In this document: positions 15,859 through 24,839 of the stretch, one piece after another
Layout of the letters: every line of letters begins with the position of its first letter
Numbering within the stretch: position 1 is the first letter of the stretch
Origin: an uncultured Candidatus Saccharibacteria bacterium
GTDB lineage: Bacteria; Patescibacteriota; Saccharimonadia; Saccharimonadales; Saccharimonadaceae
Assembly (NCBI GenBank): GCA_948945085.1
Contig: CARBGY010000006.1
Location: 1 to 64,000, forward strand
Direction of reading: 5' to 3'
DNA length: 64,000 bases
Notes under the pieces: generated by a model
What the model saw: only the letters and a program-made list of their open reading frames with translations
Databases searched by the model: none
Told to the model about the DNA's origin: nothing
Position numbers and translations under genes: made by a program

Positions 15859-16812
15859 ATGCTTAGAAAATCTACTCTATTTTACGCTCTCATATATACA
15901 TTGACGTGTCTCTTTAATTTTCATTCTCAGATACCAGCCTCAGCACTCGAAGTGGGCGATATCGTACTGGAAGTTAGACCTGTTGAGCAGGAGCTAGACC
16001 TCGAGCCCGGCGCGAACTATTCCAGTAGCGTCACTATAAAAAACGGTGGCCGGTTGCCTTTTACTGTTAACTTATCAGTTTTGCCTTATCAAGCCTTGAA
16101 TGAAAACTACGACCCAGATTTTTCAACCGAAAATTCCTATACCAATCTTAAAAATTGGATCACCTTCCCGCGCGATTCAATTCATCTTGAACCCGGCGAA
16201 GAAGTTGAAGCCGAATTCCATATTTCTGTTCCTAAAAATATCCCTGGCGGTGGCCAGTACGCTGCCATTATTGTCCAAACTCGTGACACTATCAACGAAG
16301 AGGCTACTTTTCGCACCATTGGCCAAATCGCCTCATTGCTCTATGCACATGTTGAAGGGGAAGAACATATTGGTGCAGTCATGATGGGCCATAAGCTCCC
16401 TGGGTTTTTACTTAGTTCACCCTTTTCCTCCTCCGTGACGGTAAAAAACGACGGCAACATCGACTTCCGCGTCAGTCATAGCCTCACAGTTTACGATTTT
16501 TTCACCAACAAAGAAGTCTTCACCCCCGAATATAAAGATGCCGACGGCAAAACTCCCGGTCGAGCCACTCCTATTATTCTTCCCGACACTACTCGTACTA
16601 ACACTTTAACCTGGGAAGGCGCACCTCAGCTTGGCGTCTTTCGTGCGGTCCAGCATATTTCCTTCCTCGACCAAGAATATACTTTTGAACGTCTTGTCGT
16701 TGTTTGTCCGATCTGGCTCGCTCTTGGCGCCGCTTTTATCGTTTTCCTTATTATTCTCTGGATTGTTTTAATCATCCGTGGTCGCCGCGGTCGCCGACTT
16801 CAAGTCATGTAG
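15859..16812 (+). CDS. DUF916-like (WxL-interacting) membrane-anchored protein
   Basis: Signal peptide at residues 1-30, then an immunoglobulin-like domain with the DUF916 features: LDLEPGANYSSSVTIKNGG, PFTVNLSVLPY, a NWITFPRDSIHLEPGE strand and FHISVPKNIPGGGQYAAIIV. A second beta domain follows and a C-terminal TM segment (about 287-308) with an Arg-rich cytoplasmic tail. In Firmicutes such proteins bind peptidoglycan and hold WxL proteins; that role here is inference from the fold and the WxL-like gene upstream. ATG 15859 is chosen because TATAAT at 15844-15849 is 9 nt away (leaderless); a TTG 6 nt earlier is less likely. Two homologues lie at 56242-58204. Confidence 0.7.
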   Translation: MLRKSTLFYALIYTLTCLFNFHSQIPASALEVGDIVLEVRPVEQELDLEPGANYSSSVTIKNGGRLPFTVNLSVLPYQALNENYDPDFSTENSYTNLKNWITFPRDSIHLEPGEEVEAEFHISVPKNIPGGGQYAAIIVQTRDTINEEATFRTIGQIASLLYAHVEGEEHIGAVMMGHKLPGFLLSSPFSSSVTVKNDGNIDFRVSHSLTVYDFFTNKEVFTPEYKDADGKTPGRATPIILPDTTRTNTLTWEGAPQLGVFRAVQHISFLDQEYTFERLVVVCPIWLALGAAFIVFLIILWIVLIIRGRRGRRLQVM

Positions 16813-16816
16813 ATAT

Positions 16817-16843
16817 GAAAAAGGAGCGTCTTTCGGCGCTCCT
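16817..16843 (-). terminator. Terminator of the lipoprotein gene
   Basis: On the minus strand: AGGAGCG / CGCTCCT stem followed by TTTTT. Confidence 0.7.
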
Positions 16844-16875
16844 ACTTGCCCCCTCTAGATAGTTGATAATTCGTT

Positions 16876-18135
16876 TTAATTACTACTGTATGGGCACCGT
16901 GACCGGTGAATGTTTGAATTACGTTTTGGACATTCACACATGGCGTCACCAGTTCCGCACGTTCCTTGTAAATAATCGTTCAGAGCAATATCACACAGAG
17001 CAGTGTGACTCCCAGAATAACACGTTGACGGAAAGAAGCAGAGCTTATCTCGTTCGACCCGACTCATTGTTGTCTCGAGTCCTCCAGTGCCAATGTCAAT
17101 ATTTTCTGCTCCTGTCTCCATCTGGAATCCTCCAGGAGGTAACTTCTCGACTTTCATTTCTGTTTCCATCTCTGCTTCCGTTTCTGCTTCCGTACAGTTC
17201 TCTGGCCTAGTTGGCTCTGGCCAGCATATTGTTTCTTTTTCTGTAACAGATATTGACGAAGAGATAGAATTCATGCTCTCGCCAGTTGTATCTTGCGGAG
17301 TTGAATTCTTTGGCTCCGGCTGTCCTTCCGACTGATGTCGCTTAAAGCTATACTTTGTTGTGTACGGACCTGTAGAACTGCCACTATCAACTTCTGGCCT
17401 AGTTCTATAATGCTCACTAGTTGCTCCGGTATAAAATTCTAACCAAAGCTCACCATCAAAGATGTCAATGTGTATAGTTTCTGACGTATCAACACTACTG
17501 CCATGTACTAGATTTAAACTACCTTCCGCTACGAAACTTAAGGATCCAACAAAGACCTCCTCGTCTGTAGAAACTTCAACCAGAATCGTGCCAACATGTC
17601 CATTCCTAACATAACTCGGATAGGACACGTCAACTACGAATCTTTGGCCGTCAATACCAACATCAGGTCCTAAATTTAGGATAACTCGATAGCTAGTATC
17701 TTGTTTCCAAACATCCTGATCGACACTTGTCTCATCGCTACCGTACAGCAATTCCGATGTCGTATAAACACCGCGTTTGACTTTGTCTTTTACTATAGCC
17801 TCTTCCTGCGCCTCGTTGTCGGAGTTGCAGTAGAATACGGTAGAATCATCATAAAACGCGGACACGCTACTCTTTGGTGCGTAATTGCCGATGTTCTTGA
17901 CCTTACAGTACTCATCATAACATGCCCATCCTGTGCCGCTATCGTCAACGTACTCCATAAGGTCACATTCGTGACCTTCATGTTTACGCTTGAGCTCCTC
18001 GAACTCCCGATCCTCTTCCTCCCACGGACTTACCGTGGTTTCTGACACGACGACTTCGCACTCATCAGGCCTCTTCTGGCAACCCGTACCGAATAACATC
18101 ATCAAACCCAACATCATTAAAAACATTTTCTTCAT
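16876..18135 (-). CDS. Cys-rich predicted lipoprotein
   Basis: No family recognised. Residues 1-19 form a lipoprotein signal (MKKMFLMMLGLMMLFGTGC) with lipobox LFGTGC and Cys19 as lipidation site. The mature 400 residues contain an acidic stretch, a beta-rich middle (RVILNLGPDVGIDGQRFVVD), a Ser/Thr/Glu-rich linker with tandem Glu-Ala-Glu motifs near 310-320 and a C-terminal Cys-rich module with about eight Cys over the last 60 residues. Paired Cys suggest a disulfide-stabilised exported domain. The gene is monocistronic with a TGTRN-type promoter at 18257-18285 and its own terminator. Confidence 0.6.
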   Translation of the reverse strand: MKKMFLMMLGLMMLFGTGCQKRPDECEVVVSETTVSPWEEEDREFEELKRKHEGHECDLMEYVDDSGTGWACYDEYCKVKNIGNYAPKSSVSAFYDDSTVFYCNSDNEAQEEAIVKDKVKRGVYTTSELLYGSDETSVDQDVWKQDTSYRVILNLGPDVGIDGQRFVVDVSYPSYVRNGHVGTILVEVSTDEEVFVGSLSFVAEGSLNLVHGSSVDTSETIHIDIFDGELWLEFYTGATSEHYRTRPEVDSGSSTGPYTTKYSFKRHQSEGQPEPKNSTPQDTTGESMNSISSSISVTEKETICWPEPTRPENCTEAETEAEMETEMKVEKLPPGGFQMETGAENIDIGTGGLETTMSRVERDKLCFFPSTCYSGSHTALCDIALNDYLQGTCGTGDAMCECPKRNSNIHRSRCPYSSN

Positions 18136-18256
18136 ATTGCCCCTCCATTTTGAGTATGTTTAATAGTTACAAAAGCAGGAAATCACTCAGTATTCTGAAT
18201 CATCTAATCTAGATTACTAATGTACTCAGTAATCCCCACATTTACCTCATACCACC

Positions 18257-18285
18257 ATTGTATCATACATAAGCTAAAATGTCAA
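18257..18285 (-). promoter_or_regulatory. Promoter of the lipoprotein gene
   Basis: On the minus strand: TTGACA (18285-18280), 17 bp, TACAAT (18262-18257). The 18286-18450 stretch upstream holds a short hairpin ATTATGCC / GGCATAAT near 18340 and no gene that I can support. Confidence 0.7.
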
Positions 18286-18468
18286 TACCATTTATGCTAT
18301 TCTTGCAATAAATCCAAAAATATCATCTGAATTGAATGTATTATGCCACTTTTCCGGCATAATCGCCAAAATCAAATTACCAACTCTCCAACCTCGAAAC
18401 TCTAACGTTTTAATTATGCAGTGCGACCTCCTTGCATTTTTAGAGAAAAGTGATAGAATAGACAAGAT

Positions 18469-20298
18469 ATGGTAGAAAAAATTCGCAACATCGCAATTAT
18501 CGCTCACGTCGACCACGGTAAAACCACGCTTGTCGATGGTCTTTTAAAACAATCGAATACTTTTCGGGATAATCAAGCCGAGATGTCCCAAACTCTCATT
18601 ATGGACTCTATGGACCAAGAGCACGAACGGGGAATTACGATTACCGCGAAACAAACCTCCGTTTTCTATAAGGATTATAAAATTAACATTATCGATACTC
18701 CAGGCCACGCTGATTTTTCCGGTGAAGTTGAGCGTACTTTGAATATGGCTGATGGGGTTTTGCTGATTGTTGATGCCCAAGAAGGCCCTATGCCTCAGAC
18801 CAAGTTTGTTCTCCAGAAAGCTCTGAGCCTACATCTTAAGCCAGTGGTTATTATAAATAAAATTGACAAACCAGCCGCTCGTATTGAAGAAGTTGAGAGC
18901 GAAATTGCCGATCTCTTCCTTGAGCTCGCCAGTGACGAAAGCCAACTCAACTATCCTATCTATTACGCTGTTGCTCGCGATGGTAAGGCCGGTAAAACTA
19001 CCGATCTCGACAACGATTTGCACGTTATCTTCGATGCAATTGTAAACGAAATTCCTGCGCCGAAGATCGATGATGACGCTTCAAAAGGTGCGCAACTTCT
19101 AGTTGCGGCGCTTGCAGCCGATAACTATCTTGGTAAGTATGCCATTGGCAAGATCTTCCGTGGTAAGCTGAAGAAAGGCGAAACTGTATCGGTTTTACAT
19201 ACCGACCCTGCACAGAATGATTCCGTAAAAGCCACAAAAAGTAAAATCGACCGCCTTTTCGTCTATAAAGGCTTAGGCAAGGAAGAAGTCGAAGAGGCTT
19301 CCGCCGGCGATATTGTTTCGATTTCTGGTATCACTCAGGCTAACATCGGCGATACAATTGCAACTGGCGATAATCCTGAAGCTCTCCCGACTATCGAACT
19401 TGAACCACCTACTCTTAGCATCTATATCGGACCAAACACCTCCCCTTTAAAGGGTCAGGAAGGTGAGTTTACTACTTCTCGCCAAATCGCTGAGCGTCTC
19501 GAACGCGAGCTTGAAACTAACATCGCTCTTAAGATTGTCCCAGATGGTCTTGGTTATAAAGTTTCTGGCCGTGGCGAGCTCCATCTTTCCGTCTTGATCG
19601 AGACCATGCGCCGTGAAGGTTACGAACTCGAAACTGGCCGTCCCGAAGTTGTTTATAACGTTATTGATGGTAAAAAATGCGAGCCAATTGAAGAACTAAC
19701 GATTGAAGTTGGACCTGAATTTGTCGGTGCCGTGAGCCAGGAACTTGGCATCCGCAAAGCCGATTTAAAAAGTCAAGAACTTACTAGTTCTGGCAGTACA
19801 CGGTTTGTTTACGAGATTACGACTGCTGCCCTCATTGGTTTGCGCAATAACCTCCTTACTGCTACAAAAGGCACCGCCATTATGTCCTCACTGCCGAATG
19901 GTTACCGACCCGTCGAGGGTAAATACCGCCCCGAACGAAATGGTGCTTTGATTGCGTTTGAAGCTGGTACTAGCACTGCTTATGCTCTCGACGCTGCTCA
20001 GGCCCGTGGAACTCTCTTTATTCCGCCAGGTGTGCCAGTTTATCAAGGTATGATTGTTGGACTTAGTAACAAAAAAGATGACATCGATATTAACGTCTGC
20101 AAGGAGAAGCAACTGACAAACATGCGCACCCACGCGTCCGATGGTGCCATTCAGCTTACACCATATACGCAGTATTCGCTCGAACAATGTATCGATTTCT
20201 TGCTCGATGACGAGTTGCTTGAAGTTACTCCAAAAAGTCTCCGCTTGCGTAAACGTCAACTCGACCCCGTAAAACGTAAGCGTGAAGCTAGAGCTTAA
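18469..20298 (+). CDS. typA: Ribosome-associated GTPase TypA/BipA
   Basis: A translational GTPase of 609 aa, the normal family length, that binds 70S or 50S particles and supports ribosome assembly under stress. G1 is AHVDHGKTT (residues 12-20), G2 the ERGITI element near 47, G3 DTPGHADF near 73, G4 NKID near 128. EF-G-like domains III and V and the family-specific C-terminal domain ([14 protein letters not shown]) follow. A TAGAAT box at 18454-18459, with TTGCAT 16 bp upstream, lies 9 nt before the ATG, so the mRNA is probably leaderless. tatD follows after a 28-nt gap. Confidence 0.95.
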   Translation: MVEKIRNIAIIAHVDHGKTTLVDGLLKQSNTFRDNQAEMSQTLIMDSMDQEHERGITITAKQTSVFYKDYKINIIDTPGHADFSGEVERTLNMADGVLLIVDAQEGPMPQTKFVLQKALSLHLKPVVIINKIDKPAARIEEVESEIADLFLELASDESQLNYPIYYAVARDGKAGKTTDLDNDLHVIFDAIVNEIPAPKIDDDASKGAQLLVAALAADNYLGKYAIGKIFRGKLKKGETVSVLHTDPAQNDSVKATKSKIDRLFVYKGLGKEEVEEASAGDIVSISGITQANIGDTIATGDNPEALPTIELEPPTLSIYIGPNTSPLKGQEGEFTTSRQIAERLERELETNIALKIVPDGLGYKVSGRGELHLSVLIETMRREGYELETGRPEVVYNVIDGKKCEPIEELTIEVGPEFVGAVSQELGIRKADLKSQELTSSGSTRFVYEITTAALIGLRNNLLTATKGTAIMSSLPNGYRPVEGKYRPERNGALIAFEAGTSTAYALDAAQARGTLFIPPGVPVYQGMIVGLSNKKDDIDINVCKEKQLTNMRTHASDGAIQLTPYTQYSLEQCIDFLLDDELLEVTPKSLRLRKRQLDPVKRKREARA

Positions 20299-20326
20299 GT
20301 TACTAGTTTATACTATAATATATATT

Positions 20327-21253
20327 ATGCTAATTGACACTCACTGCCATCTCCATGACTCTGAATGGTTTACGCCCGCGCAACAGGCTGATTTTCTCAA
20401 AGAAGCACACGAAAGTGATGTTCAAAAAATCGTCTGTATCGGCACTAATCCTGAGGATTCAAAAAACGCCAGGGATTTTGCCACTTCTCATGCTAACGTC
20501 TACTGGACTTACGGCATCCATCCCGAATTCGCCAATTCTGAAATGATAACCGGGCGAGAAGGCGATTATTGTTCTTTTCTCGAGGCCGTCCGCAACGCCA
20601 CGAGCGAGGAAAAGGCGGCTTCCACCCGTAACGAATCTCAGAGGAGTCCGAGTGAAAGAAGAGCTAGCTCTTCTTTCCGAGGCGACGACGGGGAATCCGA
20701 GCAAAGCAAGGACGGGCCGGAAGAACGCCGGGCCTCGAAAAAGGATGATAATCGCGCTTCTCGCCCGCTTTCTCCCGTTGCCATTGGCGAAATCGGTCTA
20801 GATTATCATTACGAAGGCTATAATCGTTCCGCCCAAATTAGACTTTTTGAACAAATGCTTGAGCTTGCCATCAAGTTAAAATTGCCCGTTTCTCTCCATA
20901 TTCGTGAAGCTTTTGATGATGCTTTTGGTGTTCTTGATAATTTTCCAGACGTTAAAGGCGTAGTCCATAGTTTTACAGGTTCGAAAAAAGTCCTTCAAAA
21001 AGTCTTGGAACGCGAATTTTATGTCGGTGTTAATGGACTGGCAACCTATTCCACTCTTCCTTTACCTCCGCTTGAAAAAATGCTTTTAGAAACTGATGCT
21101 CCCTTCTTGACTCCAGCTCCATTCCGTGGTAAAATTAATATGCCTGGCTACGTTTCGTTGGTTGCTGATTTTCTCGCAACGACGCTTAACGTGCCGAAAA
21201 CATTAATTGCGGAGCAAACTACTAAAAATGCCACAACCCTTTTCAAAATATAA
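20327..21253 (+). CDS. tatD: TatD family metal-dependent deoxyribonuclease with inserted segment
   Basis: A TIM-barrel amidohydrolase fold. N-terminal DTHCHLHD holds the first metal ligands, GIHPEF and GEIGLDYH the next, then SLHIREA, VVHSFTG and ETDAPFL. ATG 20327 (start MLIDTHCH) is 7 nt after a TATAAT (20314-20319); an upstream in-frame start overlapping typA's end adds only non-conserved residues. Between GIHPEF and the VAIGEIGLDYH strand there is an extra charged segment of roughly 50 residues (about 84-138; Ser/Arg/Glu/Asp rich) that TatD proteins normally lack. It is encoded by a GC-rich palindromic insertion. The active-site motifs are intact, so the enzyme may still work. Confidence 0.85.
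   Translation: MLIDTHCHLHDSEWFTPAQQADFLKEAHESDVQKIVCIGTNPEDSKNARDFATSHANVYWTYGIHPEFANSEMITGREGDYCSFLEAVRNATSEEKAASTRNESQRSPSERRASSSFRGDDGESEQSKDGPEERRASKKDDNRASRPLSPVAIGEIGLDYHYEGYNRSAQIRLFEQMLELAIKLKLPVSLHIREAFDDAFGVLDNFPDVKGVVHSFTGSKKVLQKVLEREFYVGVNGLATYSTLPLPPLEKMLLETDAPFLTPAPFRGKINMPGYVSLVADFLATTLNVPKTLIAEQTTKNATTLFKI
20575..20742 (+). repeat. Palindromic insertion inside tatD
   Basis: A GC-rich segment bounded by near-perfect inverted arms (TTTTCTCGAGGCC at 20575-20587 and GGCCTCGAAAAA at 20731-20742). It contains a perfect 24-bp palindrome at 20654-20677 centred on GAGCTAGCTC. It stays in frame. It recalls Rickettsia palindromic elements, which also sit inside genes. Confidence 0.5.
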
Positions 21254-21380
21254 TCCCCAAACCATAACTTCTCTATCTGATTTTGACACGATTGATTTTG
21301 CTACCCCTGCTTCGCTCGAAGTTTTTCATGAACTTATGGAAATCGCAAAGGAAATTGAAGCATGCCGTGCGTCTCTTTAA
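21228..21380 (+). CDS. Small ORF of 50 aa overlapping tatD
   Basis: Starts inside the end of tatD (26-nt overlap) in another frame and ends inside the start of the next gene. The product is acidic, with a C-terminal helix (LEVFHELMEIAKEIEACRA). No family recognised. The overlaps on both sides look like translational coupling in a dense operon, and the next gene's ribosome binding site lies within it. It could also be chance. Confidence 0.4.
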   Translation: MPQPFSKYNPQTITSLSDFDTIDFATPASLEVFHELMEIAKEIEACRASL

Positions 21381-22147
21381 GACACCGCCGAATTTATAGT
21401 GACTTAATTAAGCAAAGTTCTCTTAACTTTGTAAAGCCCATAAATCCTCCCGAAACCCAAAATAACTCAAGTCTAACAACAAAAAATCACAATAAGAGCA
21501 AGCAAAATCAATTTACAACTCTTCTAACTGATGGTATGGTCGTACGTATTCACCAGTCGCGTTACCTCGTTGCTTCTGCTCCGAAACCTACTATCTTAGC
21601 TGGTGCTCAGTCTCCTCAAAATCAGTCTCCTGAAAAATCTTCTAACAAAGCGGTTGCCCAAACTATCTCCGAGCCTACTCAGCCTAAAGCTAAAAAGTCT
21701 AAGACGAAGGGGAAGTTTAGCTTAAAATCTAAAGTTAAACTGGGGAAACAGAGCGCGACCAAAGCTAAAGACTCGAACCTACTTACTTCTGCTGGGCTTC
21801 CTCGACCTAAAAGGCTCAAAAAACTCCGTCGTCTGACTCGCGCCGATCTGATTAACGCCGAATCTCGTCTCGGTAGTACAATTTTTGGCCCAGTTCCCGA
21901 AGGTCACCGTCGCGAATTTTTCCACGATCATGATAACATTTGGATTTGGCACGAGAGTTGGACCGACTCTAAGCATCGCCTCCGCCAAACTACGATTCGC
22001 TATGAGGTCCGTCCCGACGGTGTTTATAAGAAGGTTTCCGCTGGTCGCTACATCCGTCTTACCTCCGCTGAGCTCACCAACTTCCGCCAAGCCACCCGTA
22101 CCTACCTCAGACTTATTAAACAACACCTCTACCTTAAACGTTCATAG
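21362..22147 (+). CDS. Hypothetical basic protein
   Basis: No family recognised. About the first 150 of 261 residues are low-complexity (Ser/Lys/Gln/Pro rich, very basic). The C-terminal 110 residues look folded: LTRADLINAESRLGSTIFG, then HRREFFHDHDNIWIWHESW, then a TIRYEVRPDGVYKKVSAG strand pair and a final basic helix. This globular domain with Trp-rich strands may bind nucleic acid, which is speculation from charge only. ATG 21362 has AAGGAA 10 nt upstream. It lies in the tatD operon, upstream of a separately promoted cysteine desulfurase. Confidence 0.5.
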   Translation: MPCVSLRHRRIYSDLIKQSSLNFVKPINPPETQNNSSLTTKNHNKSKQNQFTTLLTDGMVVRIHQSRYLVASAPKPTILAGAQSPQNQSPEKSSNKAVAQTISEPTQPKAKKSKTKGKFSLKSKVKLGKQSATKAKDSNLLTSAGLPRPKRLKKLRRLTRADLINAESRLGSTIFGPVPEGHRREFFHDHDNIWIWHESWTDSKHRLRQTTIRYEVRPDGVYKKVSAGRYIRLTSAELTNFRQATRTYLRLIKQHLYLKRS

Positions 22148-22223
22148 ATTTCGAGTATCTTTTTGTTTCCACCAGAGTTGATGTCCCTTGCAGTAAATGA
22201 GGATTCTATGGTATAATAAAGAT

Positions 22224-23483
22224 ATGATTTATCTTGATCATGCCGCCGCAACTCCAGTTACGCAGAAGGCTCTTGACGCTATGCTGCCGTATTTTACGGA
22301 ACTCTTTTTTAATCCCTCTGCTCCTTATCTTCCTGCTAAGCATGTACGCGAGGCTTACGAACGAGCTAAGGATGATATTGCTCATGTTATTGGCGCAAAA
22401 GGCGCTGATTTAGTCATTACCTCCGGCGCAACAGAATCAATCAACCTTGCTTTTACCGCTAGTCATGGTAAAGTCTTAGTTCCTACTACCGAGCATGCTG
22501 CTGTACTTGAAGCCGCCAAAAATCGTAATCATGGTCTAATTAACGTTGACAAAACTGGCTTAATCCAGCTAGACGATTTGCGTTCCCAACTGACAGACGA
22601 AGTTGACCTTATATCTGTTTCTTTAGCTAACAACGAGCTTGGCACCATCCAGCCACTTGCTGAGGTTGCCGAAATCGTGCGCACCGTCCGCCAAAATCGC
22701 CTCGAGCGGGGAATTACTATGCCTCTTTTCTTGCATACTGACGCTTCGCAAGCCCTTAATCTGATCGAAATCAGTGTCGCTCGTCTTGGAGTAGATCTTC
22801 TTACACTTAATGCTGCTAAATGTGGTGGCCCGAAGGGCGTCGGTGCGCTTTATGTTGCACACGGTATTAAACTTCATCCCATTAGTTTTGGTGGCGGTCA
22901 AGAGCGTGGTCTTCGTTCTGGTACGGAAAATGTCCCTGGTGTAATTGGCTTTGCGACCGCTGCTACTGAATCAAAAAAACATCTTGCTGGAAATCGCAAG
23001 AAGTATCAAGAAATGTCAAACTATCTCCGTCAAGTCATCAAAAACCCAACCGAAACACATTCGGATGCTCCAATTGTAGCGCAGAATAGTGAAAAAGTCA
23101 AGCATAATCTCAATTCACCTACAAAAAGCACTCAAAACTCCCCCGCACATTCAATTCCTGAGCCAATCTTCCTCGGCAACCCTAAAAAACAACTCGCGAA
23201 TTTCGTTCCCGTTTGTTTCCCGGGTCTTGATGCTGAGCGTCTGGTTTACAAACTTGAAGCCGAAGGGATCTTTGTCTCGACTGGCGCCGCCTGCGCTGCG
23301 AACAAGGGTACTAAATCGCACGTTCTCGCCGCTATCGGTCTCTCTGACGAAGAAATCGCTGGCTCCCTGCGCATCTCACTTGGCAGCACCAATACTCAGG
23401 ACCAAATCATGAATGTCGCCCCTAAAATCGTCGAAATCGTCCGCAATGAATATATTAGACTAGCCGAAAGGTCATTAAAATGA
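22224..23483 (+). CDS. Cysteine desulfurase (NifS/IscS-like)
   Basis: A class V aminotransferase-fold PLP enzyme that removes sulfur from cysteine. YLDHAAATPVT is the N-terminal signature; TEHAAV and HTDASQAL contain PLP contacts; the PLP lysine is in LNAAKCGGPKGVG (histidine of the usual SxHK is replaced). The catalytic loop is STGAACAA near 365 and GSLRISLG near 395. A low-complexity insertion of about 40 residues lies before the VPVCFPGL strand. A TATAAT at 22212-22217 is 6 nt from ATG 22224, so the mRNA is probably leaderless. Its 3' end overlaps a small gene followed by mnmA, so it probably supplies sulfur for tRNA thiolation. Confidence 0.88.
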   Translation: MIYLDHAAATPVTQKALDAMLPYFTELFFNPSAPYLPAKHVREAYERAKDDIAHVIGAKGADLVITSGATESINLAFTASHGKVLVPTTEHAAVLEAAKNRNHGLINVDKTGLIQLDDLRSQLTDEVDLISVSLANNELGTIQPLAEVAEIVRTVRQNRLERGITMPLFLHTDASQALNLIEISVARLGVDLLTLNAAKCGGPKGVGALYVAHGIKLHPISFGGGQERGLRSGTENVPGVIGFATAATESKKHLAGNRKKYQEMSNYLRQVIKNPTETHSDAPIVAQNSEKVKHNLNSPTKSTQNSPAHSIPEPIFLGNPKKQLANFVPVCFPGLDAERLVYKLEAEGIFVSTGAACAANKGTKSHVLAAIGLSDEEIAGSLRISLGSTNTQDQIMNVAPKIVEIVRNEYIRLAERSLK

Positions 23484-23737
23484 AAATTTGTTTCCAAAAA
23501 GTAGCCCCAGCTGAACGTCAACCACTCTGGAATTTACTACAATATATGATTCTCGAAACTAGCCCTTACGGTATCGTATTTCAAGGTAATGCTCTTAGCG
23601 GCAGTTGCCATCCTCTTTTTGAGGAGATTCGGAGCTACGGCGAGAACGAGCGCGACGACCCCGTAACGACGGGCGTCGGCGACGCGCTCCGAAAAAAGAT
23701 GGATGACAACTGTGCTTTGGAGGATTATCATGAATAA
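23480..23737 (+). pseudogene. Truncated GNAT-like gene with palindromic insert
   Basis: Overlaps the end of the desulfurase gene by 4 nt and the start of mnmA by 8. The first 45 of 85 residues (FQKVAPAERQPLWNLLQYMI, ETSPYG) resemble the N-terminal helix region of GNAT acetyltransferases. The acetyl-CoA-binding part is absent. Residues about 50-72 come from a GC-rich palindromic segment (23628-23693). It may survive only as a translational link to mnmA, whose ribosome binding site (GGAGG) lies inside it. The GNAT assignment is tentative. Confidence 0.4.
23628..23693 (+). repeat. Second palindromic insert, inside the GNAT-like fragment
   Basis: A 66-bp GC-rich segment (22 codons) bounded by perfect arms TTCGGAGC (23628-23635) and GCTCCGAA (23686-23693), with further complementarity inside. 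It is similar in character to the tatD insert though not in sequence. Confidence 0.4.
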
Positions 23738-24839
23738 AAAAGTCTACCTCGGCATGTCCGGTGGCGTTGATTCGTCCGTTTCGGCTATCCTACTTAAAGA
23801 GCAGGGCTACGATGTTACTGGTGTCTATATGAAAAATTGGTCTAAAGATCTCCCCGGTATGAAATGTCCGTGGGCCGAGGATCTCGCCGACGCGAAGCGT
23901 GTCGCGGTTGGGCTAGATCTTGATTTTGAGGTCTGGGATTTTGAGGAGGAATATAAGAAGCGAGTAGTGGATTATATGCTCGCTGAATTTCAGAAGGGTC
24001 GCACCCCGAATCCAGATGTTATGTGTAATGAGCAAATTAAGTTCAAGCTTTTTTATGAACGGGCGATGGAACGCGGCGCTGATTATATTGCCACCGGTCA
24101 TTATGCTCGGGTCGGCTCAAATCTAGAGGGAGATTTCAAAAAAAATGATAACACCCTATCAGAACCCCAATTCTTGCTTAGAGCCAAAGACGAGAATAAA
24201 GACCAAACCTACTTTCTCTATCGCATGAGCGATCAGGCGACCGCAAAGACAATTTTCCCGGTGGGGAATTATACCAAGCCAGAAATTAAACAGCTCGCCA
24301 CCAATCACGGTCTTGATGTTGCCAACAAAAAGGAGTCAATGGGTGTTTGTTTCGTTGGCGAGGTTGGTATGAAGGATTTTCTTCGCGAGTACCTCGATAC
24401 TAGCCCTGGTGAAATCCGCGAACTCGAAACCAATCAGGTTCTTGGTTATCATGATGGCGCTATTTTCTATACAATAGGTCAACGTCATGGTTTATACATT
24501 GGCGGTGGCCTGCCATATTATGTAGTTCAAAAAGACCTCGACCGTAATCTTGTTTATGTTTCACGCAACCTAAACCACGAGTCTCTCTGGGCGGATGAGC
24601 TAAAAATAGAAGATTTACATTTACGTAATGGCTTAACGGTAGCAGAGCTTACTAAGATTACCAATCTTAAAGTCCGCCTTCGCCACCGCGCTCCTCTCAT
24701 CTCGGCCAGTTTGGTAGGGGAGATGAAAGATAGTTCAGTGTTATCTTTTAACTCTCCCGTCAAGCGCCCAGCTTCTGGTCAGTCTGCCGTCCTCTATTCT
24801 GGCGATATTTGTCTTGGCGGCGGAATTATTGCAAAATAA
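23730..24839 (+). CDS. mnmA: tRNA-specific 2-thiouridylase
   Basis: MnmA thiolates U34 of Lys, Glu and Gln tRNAs using ATP and persulfide sulfur. The PP-loop is GMSGGVDSS at residues 8-16. The first catalytic Cys is in PDVMCNEQIKF near 96, and the second in GVCFVGEVGMKDFL near 202. ATGHYARV and the C-terminal beta-barrel (GQRHGLYIGG) complete the family pattern at 369 aa, its usual size. ATG 23730 has GGAGG upstream; an in-frame ATG 27 nt earlier adds unconserved residues. Its sulfur donor would be the upstream desulfurase. An IS element begins 12 nt after its stop. Confidence 0.95.
   Translation: MNKKVYLGMSGGVDSSVSAILLKEQGYDVTGVYMKNWSKDLPGMKCPWAEDLADAKRVAVGLDLDFEVWDFEEEYKKRVVDYMLAEFQKGRTPNPDVMCNEQIKFKLFYERAMERGADYIATGHYARVGSNLEGDFKKNDNTLSEPQFLLRAKDENKDQTYFLYRMSDQATAKTIFPVGNYTKPEIKQLATNHGLDVANKKESMGVCFVGEVGMKDFLREYLDTSPGEIRELETNQVLGYHDGAIFYTIGQRHGLYIGGGLPYYVVQKDLDRNLVYVSRNLNHESLWADELKIEDLHLRNGLTVAELTKITNLKVRLRHRAPLISASLVGEMKDSSVLSFNSPVKRPASGQSAVLYSGDICLGGGIIAK

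Noticed and set aside
18292..18516. Minus-strand frame of 74 aa upstream of typA
   Set aside because: It overlaps the typA promoter and start and has no clear expression signals; possibly a remnant, not supportable.
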